This document shows, in pieces, positions 1-7,660 of a DNA stretch of 34,120 bases. Numbering within the stretch: the stretch's first letter is position 1; each line of letters begins with the position of its first letter. The position numbers were made by a program, and so were the translations under genes. The stretch comes from Ruegeria sp. (GTDB lineage: Bacteria > Pseudomonadota > Alphaproteobacteria > Rhodobacterales > Rhodobacteraceae), in NCBI RefSeq assembly GCF_028066395.1, contig NZ_JALCBM010000050.1, forward strand, positions 1-34,120, given 5' to 3'. The notes beneath the pieces are model-generated. The model had not been told where the DNA came from. It did no database searches and saw nothing but the letters and a program-made list of their open reading frames with translations.

Positions 1-44
1 GCCTTCAACCGTCATCACAAATGCGGCGGCCTCGCCAAACCACC

Positions 45-458
45 TCAGCCGCCGCCAATAACAATACGCCAATCAGGAACATCATTGACCAGCGCAAATG
101 CAGCCCGACGCAACGCCAGCCGAAGACGGTCAACAACAGGGCCTGACATCCCGCAATCCCTCAACGCGCCGTCGAACGTTTCCAGCCATAATTCTGCGTC
201 GGCATCACGGATGGGAACATGAGCATGAATTTCCCGCAGGTTCATATGCCCGAACCTTTCGCGGTAGTATGCCCGACCGCCAAGAAAGCCGCACATAAAC
301 TCGAATTGGGCCTGTCGCGTATGGTTCAGCCCGTGACCACGAAAATGCAACCTATGCAAAGAATGGACGTTTGGATCGGATTCCATTCGGTCATAGAAAC
401 GTTCCACAAGATCGCGCAGCGCCGCCTCTCCTCCAAGCTGATCCAGCGGCGTGGGCAA
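45..458 (-). CDS. Group II truncated haemoglobin
   Basis: This encodes a 137-residue single-domain globin of the 2-on-2 truncated haemoglobin family, group II (trHbO-like). Such proteins bind O2 or NO at haem in the cytoplasm and are linked to nitrosative or oxidative stress. The pattern LGGEAALRDLVERFY near the N-terminus, FLGG at about 58-61, an RERFGH segment at 66-71, His78 as the likely proximal haem ligand, and Trp91 (the group II G8 tryptophan) all fit the family and its usual length. The start is a TTG at 458 preceded by an AGGAGA ribosome-binding site; no better in-frame ATG is seen. It is divergent from the exporter at 578, sharing about 120 bp of upstream DNA. Its physiological ligand cannot be told from sequence. 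Confidence 0.88.
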   Translation of the reverse strand: MPTPLDQLGGEAALRDLVERFYDRMESDPNVHSLHRLHFRGHGLNHTRQAQFEFMCGFLGGRAYYRERFGHMNLREIHAHVPIRDADAELWLETFDGALRDCGMSGPVVDRLRLALRRAAFALVNDVPDWRIVIGGG

Positions 459-577
459 TGGTGGGTTCTCCTGATCCAGAAGGGCTATTTCATTACATAT
501 CAGGAAGATAAATTTAACAACAGCGACATGATGCCCCTACTTACCTCCATGTGCTTTAACGCCGGCGGAACGTTGAA

Positions 578-1423
578 ATGAGCGCGCTTACCCTCGGTTT
601 GCTTGCGGCGGTATGTTGGGGGGTGCACGATCTGGCCGTGCGCTATGTCAGCCAGTCCGTCAGTGTGATTGCCTCGCTTATGGCGACAATCGTCTTTGCT
701 GCATTTGTGCAATTGGGCCTTGGCTCGGCGCTGGGGCAGCTTGCGATACCGGATGGCAAGGCGGCTTTGTATTCAGTGTTTCAGGGTCTGTGCTATCTGG
801 TGGCAGGCCTGTCCATGTTTGCTGCTTTTCAACGCGGACCGGTGCGTCTGGTTGCGCCGCTGGTGGCCAGCTATCCGGTCCTGTCAGTGGCAATGGCGAT
901 CTGGCGCGGCGCATCCGTCACCCCAGGGCAATGGCTGGCCGTAATCGCCATCGGTATTGGGGTGTCAATCGTCGCGGCCCGGCCAGAGCAGGCCGAAACC
1001 GGATATCCCGCCCGCGCCCCGACAATTCTGTTATCCGTGATGGCCGCAGCTGGATTCGCCGGTGCCTTTGCCCTGGGCCAATATGCAACCGAGCTGAGCA
1101 ACGAATACACCGTTTCCGTCATCGGGCGGGCCGCTGCGATACTCGGCCTTGCCGCCATTGCCATTGCGACAGGTAAAACAGTCTGGCCGGGATGGAAGGC
1201 ACTGCCGCTATTATGTGTGATGGGGACGCTGGATTCCATTGCACTGCTCAGTGTCATCGGAGCCGGAGGTCTGCCCGATGCACAATATGCCTCAGTTGTG
1301 GCATCCGTGTTCGGGCTTCTTACGGTTGTACTGGCATGGATACTTTTGAATGAGCGTATGTTGCCCAGACAATGGCTTGGATGTCTGGTCGCCTTTGCCG
1401 GTATTGGCTATCTGGCGTTCTAA
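578..1423 (+). CDS. DMT-superfamily (EamA-type) transporter
   Basis: This is a 281-residue, very hydrophobic inner-membrane protein with the internal duplication of EamA/RhaT-type drug/metabolite transporters: one repeat at about 3-132 and a second at about 147-280, each with about five membrane segments (about ten in total). Pro-containing helices such as the VAPLVASYPVLS stretch near residues 90-101 and the LNERMLPRQWLGC motif before the last helix are typical of the family. These proteins usually export metabolites or amino acids, but the substrate cannot be predicted. The ATG at 578 has only a weak purine-rich site upstream. It is a stand-alone gene, followed by decayed DNA. Confidence 0.85.
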   Translation: MSALTLGLLAAVCWGVHDLAVRYVSQSVSVIASLMATIVFAAFVQLGLGSALGQLAIPDGKAALYSVFQGLCYLVAGLSMFAAFQRGPVRLVAPLVASYPVLSVAMAIWRGASVTPGQWLAVIAIGIGVSIVAARPEQAETGYPARAPTILLSVMAAAGFAGAFALGQYATELSNEYTVSVIGRAAAILGLAAIAIATGKTVWPGWKALPLLCVMGTLDSIALLSVIGAGGLPDAQYASVVASVFGLLTVVLAWILLNERMLPRQWLGCLVAFAGIGYLAF

Positions 1424-1593
1424 GCGGACCTGTTGCGAAGTTTTGAACACGACGCGTTGTGTCAGCGATCAAACGGCCTTTTTCAAGGGGGTGCGGAACT
1501 GGTCGAACCGTGGTGTTGCCTCTGTAATCAGGACACCCGCCCAACCGGGATTTGTCGGCAGATATCGACCGCCCCATTGGTGCTGACGTCAGA

Positions 1594-1860
1594 CACGCCG
1601 TTGCCTGTTGAATCTGCATGCCAGATGCGGGGCTTCTTGCTCGACAGGGGCGTCACTATCCCGCTTACGTGGGTCGGGCACGGCGGCGTGTTCCCGAGAA
1701 TCTTGAAGATCGCTTGAACGAACTAACAGAGACGACCCGCGAGATCATCGCCGACCTTTTCGACTTCATGCTGCAGTTCGACGCGCGGATCAAAGCCTTC
1801 GGCAAGCGCATTGATCAGGTATTCCGCAAACCCGAAAGATCGCATCAAGACCGGACCAGA
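1594..1860 (+). pseudogene. IS110-family transposase remnant (frameshifted)
   Basis: Three short stretches in different frames follow the order of an IS110/IS1111-type transposase middle region. A leucine-rich LLNLHA piece near 1601-1620 resembles the segment before the hinge. It is followed by MRGFLLDRGVTIP from about 1623, which matches the family's RGFLLERGI-type motif. A third piece from about 1700, with LEDRLNELTETTREII then FDARIKAFGKRI, matches the helical region preceding the C-terminal domain. The last two pieces need a frameshift near 1695-1705, and a deletion seems to separate the first from the second. Neither the N-terminal DEDD catalytic part nor the C-terminal Ser-containing domain is present. 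It is an inactive scar. Confidence 0.7.
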
Positions 1861-2005
1861 AACGGGGTGAACTCCAACAAGGTCAGCCTATCTGCCATCA
1901 CACTCGCAGCAACCATCACCTACTGGCTATGAAGCCTGACCTAAGACGTGCTATCCTAGGCCAAAATACCTTGAATTTTAAGCCTAATTGATGGCCGCGC
2001 ATATC

Positions 2006-2176
2006 CTAAGCCAACCAGCCGACCTTCGGAATTTTCTTCTGTGCGATTTTGATCAACTCGGATGATGAATCGATCCCAGTGAGCGCGCAACCCTGATTGA
2101 AAAGATATCGACCAATTGGATCGCCAAGCCCGCGCATGGCGGCGATGTAGCCCAACTGTCTGATCCGCTTCCATAG
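2006..2176 (-). pseudogene. SAM-dependent methyltransferase fragment
   Basis: On the minus strand a 56-codon stretch ends at a TAG at 2008-2006. It reads like the core of a class I SAM methyltransferase: GLGDPIGRYL (a degraded motif I, normally D-x-G-C-G-x-G-x-P), then TGIDSSSELIKIAQ (the acidic motif II strand and helix), then IPKVGWL. The first Asp and the GCG of motif I are lost, no start codon with the usual N-terminal part precedes it, and the reading frame stops directly after the WL where the motif III region should follow. It is therefore a decayed internal fragment, probably left by transfer and deletion near the IS110 scar. Confidence 0.6.
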
Positions 2177-2745
2177 TCATACCTTATTCTTGGCCGGGCT
2201 TTGGCAAACAACGGGTGAATGGGGACTCGGTCCGGACCATATCGATGCCTTCGGATGACCGGTTCGACGACAAGCGCTGCTTCGCAGAAGCTTGTGCCCC
2301 GCACTTGCAAGGGATGTTGCGTCAACAAAGGTAGAAATCGAATTAACGGCTTTGCGACCTTTACCACTCGTTCGTTGGCAGTTCTGCGAAGGGTGCAAGC
2401 AAAAATACAGGGCCGATCTTTAGGAATATCTCGGGTAAACTGTCAAAGTTGTCACGAACAAATTATTTCTATCGCCCATGCTGTTATTCTGAAAAACAAC
2501 AAATAATCATAATCTGAAGTTATCTGTTGTCATATCAATTGTTGCTTGTCCAGATTTCTGAACTCGGCCAGTTTACTTCAAGCTGGCTCAGCAGTTTTGG
2601 CAATGAGGATAAGCCCAGGGCCACCGAAATTGCCGCGTGTCAGAGGTGCTGCACACAGGTCTACTTCTAAAGGCTCAGCGACGCGACTGGCACCAAAACA
2701 AGAAAATCGCCTTCTGGTAAGGCGTTACGACGTGGAGGAAGTCAC

Positions 2746-3705
2746 ATGAACGCAAAGAAACTTTTCAGTGCCGTTGCCGCCGTTGCGGTGCTGGCAGCGC
2801 CGCAAATGTCACTTGCGGATGCGCCTGAATGCACGACGGCCAAGCTGATCGTGCCGTGGTCGCCGGGCGGCGGCACACACATAATTTTCTCGCTGTTCGA
2901 GAAGGCCGTGAACAAACAGGATCCGGCAACAAAAATTCAGGTCGTGGCCATTCCCGGTCAGGGCGGCAACAAAGGTGCGCGTGAGGCTCTGAAGGCGGAT
3001 GCCGATGGGTGCACGCTGTTTGCGATCCACGAAAGCGCGCTGATCAGCTATCTCAACAAACGTGTCGACTTTAACTGGGACGCGTTCGAGCCGGTCTCGC
3101 TGCTGACCAGCACCCCTGACATTCTGGGCGCGCGCGGCGGTGTTGAATGGGCGGATTATGGTGCAATGAGCACCGCAGTTGAGGCAGCACCCGAAACCAT
3201 CACGGTTGGGGCCACATTCGGATCGACCAGCCATTTCGTATGGCTTCGGCTGGAAGAGGCAACTGGGCTCAAGTTCAAATACGTGCCCTTTGACGGAACC
3301 CGGCAGCGGATGACGGCGCTTTTGGCCAATACCATCGATATGGGCGCAATGAACGTCACCAGTGGACGCGAGTACTTTGCCAGCGGCGAGCTGCGCGGTC
3401 TGGCCATCGCGGCCGAGGAACGCTCCCCCCATCTGCCTGACATTCCCACTCTGAAGGAACTTGGCGTCGACATGGTCTCGGCCATCAACCGCGGCGTGGT
3501 GGCCCCGAAAGGCACGCCCGAGACCGCCATTACCTATTGGGCCGAAATCTTCGAAGCCGCGGCAAATGACCCCGAATTGGTCCAAGAGCTGAACGCCAAA
3601 GGCACTGATGTGGACTACCACGGCCCTCAGGGTTACGGCGAATGGTTTGGCGAGACCTTTGAAGCCTACAAGGCCGTAGCCGATAAAATTGGCATGGGCA
3701 GCTAA
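2746..3705 (+). CDS. TTT transporter 1: periplasmic solute-binding protein (TctC family)
   Basis: This is a 319-residue exported binding protein of the tripartite tricarboxylate transporter family. It starts with a signal peptide (basic AKK, hydrophobic core, cleavage likely after ...SLADA near residue 26). The LIVPWSPGGGTH segment around residues 34-45 is the conserved beta1-loop that binds the carboxylate ligand. GQGGNKGA near 71-78 and the VPFDGTRQRMTALLANTID stretch in the second lobe are also family marks. The ATG is preceded by a strong GGAGGAAG site. It is the first gene of tctC-tctB-tctA; a hairpin follows its stop codon. The ligand is unknown. The genes downstream suggest an acidic amino-acid-related or dicarboxylate compound, which is inference only. 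Confidence 0.88.
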   Translation: MNAKKLFSAVAAVAVLAAPQMSLADAPECTTAKLIVPWSPGGGTHIIFSLFEKAVNKQDPATKIQVVAIPGQGGNKGAREALKADADGCTLFAIHESALISYLNKRVDFNWDAFEPVSLLTSTPDILGARGGVEWADYGAMSTAVEAAPETITVGATFGSTSHFVWLRLEEATGLKFKYVPFDGTRQRMTALLANTIDMGAMNVTSGREYFASGELRGLAIAAEERSPHLPDIPTLKELGVDMVSAINRGVVAPKGTPETAITYWAEIFEAAANDPELVQELNAKGTDVDYHGPQGYGEWFGETFEAYKAVADKIGMGS

Positions 3706-3744
3706 GCAGTAACACCGCGCCTGATGCGTCGTGTTAAACTAGAA

Positions 3745-3770
3745 GGCGGGACAGCGCGTACTGTCCCGCC
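3745..3770 (+). promoter_or_regulatory. Intercistronic hairpin after tctC-like gene 1
   Basis: A perfect 10-bp inverted repeat, GGCGGGACAG at 3745-3754 and CTGTCCCGCC at 3761-3770, has a 6-nt CGCGTA loop. It lies 39 bases after the binding-protein stop and 23 bases before the next ATG. No T-run follows, so it is more likely an mRNA 3'-end stabiliser or partial attenuator that favours binding-protein synthesis over the membrane subunits than a full terminator. Confidence 0.75.
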
Positions 3771-3793
3771 AATATCCGGCAAAGGACTCTGGC

Positions 3794-4273
3794 ATGCCAT
3801 TCAACAAGGACATTTGGACATCACTGGCGCTGTTGGCGTTTTGCTTTGTGATGATCGCTGCCAGTTTCGACGTGGTGTCGCCTGATTTCGGCATGCTGTC
3901 CCCCACCGCCTGGCCGCGGGCAGTACTTGCACTTCTGACCCTTCTGTCCCTGATCTATTTCGTCAATTCGGTCCGGTCCGGGCAGCGGGGTTCAGCGTTC
4001 AGTTTGAAGGCATTTCTGATCAAGTACCGCAATCCGATCTGCTGTTTCATCGCTTATTTCGTCTTTCTGATAACCCTGCCGCTATTGGGCATTCTGATTG
4101 GCGGCATTCTTCTTGTCTTTGTAATGCTGACGATCCTGGGCGAAAACGACATAAGGCACCTTGTCCTGCATGCCGTCATCGCGACCGTTTCTATCAGCAT
4201 CTTGTGGTGCATATTCACCTTCGCTCTCAATGTCAGATTGCCCCGGGGCTCGATCCTCCCGGCCATGTTCTGA
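3794..4273 (+). CDS. TTT transporter 1: small membrane subunit (TctB family)
   Basis: This 159-residue protein has four predicted membrane segments (about 11-29, 41-58, 80-104 and 118-147). Its size and layout match TctB, the poorly conserved small subunit of tripartite tricarboxylate transporters, which sits in the inner membrane with TctA. The ATG at 3794 has an AAAGGA site at a suitable distance. Its stop lies 9 bases before the TctA start, so the two are probably translated together. Assignment rests largely on topology and position between TctC-like and TctA-like genes. Confidence 0.85.
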   Translation: MPFNKDIWTSLALLAFCFVMIAASFDVVSPDFGMLSPTAWPRAVLALLTLLSLIYFVNSVRSGQRGSAFSLKAFLIKYRNPICCFIAYFVFLITLPLLGILIGGILLVFVMLTILGENDIRHLVLHAVIATVSISILWCIFTFALNVRLPRGSILPAMF

Positions 4274-4282
4274 GGACACGTC

Positions 4283-5953
4283 ATGGAAATCTTCCTTCAG
4301 GCCTTTCTGGAAATCGCCAATGTCCAGACATTGATGCTGATGACCATCGGTGCCGCCGCCGGGCTGATTTCGGGTGCGATACCGGGATTCACCATCGCCA
4401 TGGGCGTGGTGCTGACGCTGCCGTTTACCTTCGGCATGAACGCCTCTCAGGGGATTGCGACCATGATCGGGGTCTTTGTCGGCGGCCTGTCCGGGGGGCT
4501 GATGTCCGGGATTCTGACCGGTATCCCCGGAACGCCATCATCGGTGGCGACCACGTTCGATGGCTTTCCCATGGCCCGCCGGGGGCAGCCGGGATTTGCG
4601 CTGGGGCTTGGGGTTTGGGCGTCGTTTTTTGGCGGCATCATTTCGGCCATCATGCTGGTCGCGCTTGCGCCGCAACTTGCGCGGCTTGGGCTGGAGTTTC
4701 AGCCCTGGGACTACTTCTCATTGGTTTTCTTTGCCCTAACCATCACCGCCAGCCTGTCGGGCGAGAACATGATCAAAGGGTTGATCGCCGGAATGCTGGG
4801 GCTGTTCATTGCCACGATTGGTGAGGATGATGTCAACGGCATCGCCCGGTTCGATTTCGGGATCGATTACCTGCGCGACGGGTTTGGGTTCCTGCCGGTG
4901 CTGATCGGCCTGTTTGCCTTCAGCCAATTGATGTCAGACGTCCGCGATCCCAAGGATGCGCGCGCCAAGCTTAGCCAGACCGAGGAAATGGACATCAGGA
5001 TCGAGCATCGACGGGCGGCGATTGCGGTATTGCGGCGCTGGAAAAACCTGATCGTGTCATCGCTTATTGGCATGTTCACTGGCATCCTTCCGGCGGCGGG
5101 CAGCGCGATCTCGAACATACTGGCCTATGATCAGGCCAAGAAAATGTCCCCGAACCCCGAGGAATTCGGGCTTGGGTGCGAAGACGGCATTATTGCCCCT
5201 GAATCGGCAAATAACGCAACGGCGGGTGGCTCGCTGATCACCATGATGGCTTTGGGCATTCCCGGCGACGTGATTACTGCGGTCATGCTGGGGGCCCTGC
5301 TGATACATGATGTGGTTCCCAGCCCCAGTTTCATCAACGATTCCCCGGTTCTGGCCAATGCCATCTTCATCGCGTTTTTCTTTGCGAATTTCCTGGTTCT
5401 GTTTCTGCAATCGGGCCTGCTGCGCGCGTTTGTTCTGATCACCAAAGTGCGCATGTACATGTTGGCCTCGGTCATACTGGCCTTTTGCGGGATCGGCGTG
5501 TTTGCCCTGAACAATGTGACCAGCGATATCTGGACGCTGTTCTTCTTTGGCATTTTCGGTTACGTGTTTCGGTCGCTGGGCTTTCCGCTGGCACCGCTGA
5601 TCCTTGGCGTGGTTCTTGGCCCGGTCGCCGAAAGCTGGCTGGCGCGGGCTCTGGCAATCTCCTCCGACCCGGTCCTGTTCGTGACCAATCCCTGGTCCCT
5701 GTTCTTCCTCATCATGGCAGCGTTTTCGATCGGGTTCTCATTCTATCAGAAACAACGCGGCCACAGCAGATGGGCGGATTTCTACATCCCCGCTCTGGCC
5801 CTTTCCCTGTCCGTGCCAGTGTTCATGATGGGTGGATATGTTCGTCCGGTGTTGGCTGTTGGCCTGATTGCAGTCGGTCTGTGGATGTTGTGGCAAGCCT
5901 GGCATCGCAAGGGGCAAATCGAACCCTCGAACGATGCGGCGCGCCCGACCTGA
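4283..5953 (+). CDS. TTT transporter 1: large permease subunit (TctA family)
   Basis: This is a 556-residue multi-spanning permease of the TctA family (usual length about 500 residues; the extra length is in the C-terminal tail). Family signatures include the glycine-rich IPGFTIAMGV near residues 34-43, LTGIPGTPSSVATTFDGFPMAR at about 78-99 (the TctA loop usually written GTP.....FDG.P), a second glycine/proline segment GILPAAGSAISN near 267-278, and ALGIPGDVITAVMLGALL near 326-343. About a dozen hydrophobic segments are visible. It forms the channel-like part that takes ligand from the periplasmic binding protein, probably driven by an ion gradient. A GAGGA site precedes the ATG. It closes the three-gene transporter; the ALDH gene follows after a 208-base gap. 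Confidence 0.92.
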   Translation: MEIFLQAFLEIANVQTLMLMTIGAAAGLISGAIPGFTIAMGVVLTLPFTFGMNASQGIATMIGVFVGGLSGGLMSGILTGIPGTPSSVATTFDGFPMARRGQPGFALGLGVWASFFGGIISAIMLVALAPQLARLGLEFQPWDYFSLVFFALTITASLSGENMIKGLIAGMLGLFIATIGEDDVNGIARFDFGIDYLRDGFGFLPVLIGLFAFSQLMSDVRDPKDARAKLSQTEEMDIRIEHRRAAIAVLRRWKNLIVSSLIGMFTGILPAAGSAISNILAYDQAKKMSPNPEEFGLGCEDGIIAPESANNATAGGSLITMMALGIPGDVITAVMLGALLIHDVVPSPSFINDSPVLANAIFIAFFFANFLVLFLQSGLLRAFVLITKVRMYMLASVILAFCGIGVFALNNVTSDIWTLFFFGIFGYVFRSLGFPLAPLILGVVLGPVAESWLARALAISSDPVLFVTNPWSLFFLIMAAFSIGFSFYQKQRGHSRWADFYIPALALSLSVPVFMMGGYVRPVLAVGLIAVGLWMLWQAWHRKGQIEPSNDAARPT

Positions 5954-6161
5954 GTCCCGCTTGAACATTGTTACCCGGAGTCAACAGTGCCAGCACGCCC
6001 AATGTGTAACTTTTTCTGCGAATGGTATCATTTGATGACTGATATGATGAACTACACATAATATTTAATCATCATTTTGCCATCCATTTGTCGTTTGTCT
6101 GGACGCAGCATCCACGTCAAATTCCGTAGCACACGCTCATCAGAAAACAGCGGATGCGGAA

Positions 6162-7643
6162 ATGAACCACAGTTTGCAAATCGAAGTCTCGCCCGAGGAT
6201 CGGGCCGCATCAGTGAATGCGTTCCTTGGCCGCGTTGTCAGCCATACCAACGCACGTGCTGGTCGGGGTGATGCGATTGACGTCCGAAACCCGAGCACAT
6301 GCGAGGTGATCGGAGACATTCCCAATCAAGGGGCGGAAGGCGTCGCAACCGCCGTCAAGCGCGCCGATGAGGCGTTGAGGGATTGGTCGGCTCTTTTGCC
6401 GCGTGAACGCGGGGCGATGATGATGCGGTGGCATCGGCTCATCATCGACAACACGGATGACCTCGCCGCCTTGATGACCTTGGAACAAGGCAAGCCGGTC
6501 GCCGATGCCAAGGGCGAAATTGCCTATGCCGCCAGCTTTATCGAATGGTATGCGGAAGAGGGCAGCAGGCTCTATGCCGATACAATTCCCAGCCACCTGC
6601 CGGGAAAATCCATGCACGTCGTCCAGCAGCCCGTGGGCCTAGTGGGCGCGATCACGCCATGGAATTTCCCATCGGCCATGCTGACCCGCAAGGCCGCTGC
6701 TGCGCTTGCCGCCGGATGCCCGGTTGTCTCGATCCCTTCAAAAGTCACCCCGTTCTCGGCATTGGCTTTGGAAATGCTGGCGTGGCAGGCAGGTATACCA
6801 GAGGCTGTTTTTCAGGTCGTGACCGGGCATGGCCGCGAATTGGTCGCTGAGCTGTGCCAGCACACAGCGGTACGGGCGGTGTCCTATACCGGCTCGACCG
6901 AAGTCGGTCGGGACATCATGGCGCAATGCGCGGCAACCGTAAAACGGGTCTCGCTGGAGCTTGGCGGCCACGCACCGTTCATTGTCTTCAAGGACGCCGA
7001 TTTCGAAGCAGCCGTTCAAGGCGCAATCGCCGCCAAGTATCAGACCGGCGGACAGGATTGTCTTGCTGCAAACCGCATCTATGTGGCGCGTGACATCTAC
7101 GAACGATTTGTCACCCGTTTCAGTGAAGAGGCCGGGAAACTGGTCGTGGGTGATGGCTTTGGCGAAGGCGTGGACATTGGTCCGCTGGCCACCGCCGCGA
7201 CCCTGACCAAAGCGATCGAGCATGTGCAGGACGCCTGTACCAAGGGCGCGCGTCTGACCTGTGGGAGTGACCGGGCAGAACAGGGGGGCTTCTTTTTCCA
7301 GCCAACGGTGCTGGCCGATGTCACCCCGGACATGAAGATCACCCGGGAAGAGACCTTTGGCCCCGTCGCGGCACTGATCCCCTTCGATGACGAGGACGCC
7401 GTGATCGCAGCCGCTAACGACACCGAATACGGTCTGGTTGCCTATGCCTATACCCGCGATGCGGCCCGCGTTCAGACGCTGCCGTCCAAACTGGAATACG
7501 GCATGGTCGCGATCAACACCCCGAAACTGACCGGCGCGCCAATTCCCTTTGGCGGTGTCAAACAATCCGGCAACGGGCGAGAAGGCTCGCGCCTGGGCAT
7601 CCTGGAATTCACTGAACCTCAATACGTTTGCACACAAGCCTGA
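6162..7643 (+). CDS. NAD(P)-dependent aldehyde dehydrogenase (succinate-semialdehyde dehydrogenase-like)
   Basis: This is a 493-residue soluble dehydrogenase of the ALDH superfamily, closest by eye to GabD-type semialdehyde dehydrogenases. Catalytic residues are present: Asn168 in TPWNFP, Glu266 in the LELGG motif, and Cys300 in GGQDC. The GSTEVGR nucleotide loop is at about 244-250, EETFGPV near 410, and the C-terminal PFGGVKQSGNGREGS motif is intact. One oddity is that the segment usually read LKPASxTPF is SIPSKVTPF at 190-198, so the conserved Lys that contacts the cofactor ribose is Ile191. It oxidises an aldehyde to a carboxylate. Its position 17 bases before a ThDP decarboxylase-like gene suggests it consumes that enzyme's aldehyde product. 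The RBS is weak. Confidence 0.9.
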   Translation: MNHSLQIEVSPEDRAASVNAFLGRVVSHTNARAGRGDAIDVRNPSTCEVIGDIPNQGAEGVATAVKRADEALRDWSALLPRERGAMMMRWHRLIIDNTDDLAALMTLEQGKPVADAKGEIAYAASFIEWYAEEGSRLYADTIPSHLPGKSMHVVQQPVGLVGAITPWNFPSAMLTRKAAAALAAGCPVVSIPSKVTPFSALALEMLAWQAGIPEAVFQVVTGHGRELVAELCQHTAVRAVSYTGSTEVGRDIMAQCAATVKRVSLELGGHAPFIVFKDADFEAAVQGAIAAKYQTGGQDCLAANRIYVARDIYERFVTRFSEEAGKLVVGDGFGEGVDIGPLATAATLTKAIEHVQDACTKGARLTCGSDRAEQGGFFFQPTVLADVTPDMKITREETFGPVAALIPFDDEDAVIAAANDTEYGLVAYAYTRDAARVQTLPSKLEYGMVAINTPKLTGAPIPFGGVKQSGNGREGSRLGILEFTEPQYVCTQA

Positions 7644-7660
7644 AATCAAAGAGTAGCAAA

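Larger units (their letters stand above)
1424..2745. other. Gene-poor, decayed intergenic stretch
   Basis: About 1.3 kb holds no intact gene. It contains a frameshifted IS110-type transposase remnant (about 1594-1860) and an antisense methyltransferase remnant (2006-2176), both described separately. The 1436-1590 and 2180-2400 parts have only short ORFs without recognisable family features. The last 300 bases (about 2440-2745) become AT-rich and probably contain the promoter of the TTT operon at 2746. A loose inverted pair, ACAACA at 2496-2501 and TGTTGT at 2525-2530, lies there, but I cannot assign a regulator to it. Confidence 0.6.

Noticed and set aside
2053..2506. Short open frames on both strands in the decayed region
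   Set aside because: No start/RBS combination or domain; only the 2006-2176 minus-strand piece shows a family pattern.
7628..7660. TTG start giving the ThDP enzyme 11 extra residues
   Set aside because: It overlaps the ALDH gene, has no RBS and the added residues do not fit the family; ATG at 7661 is preferred.
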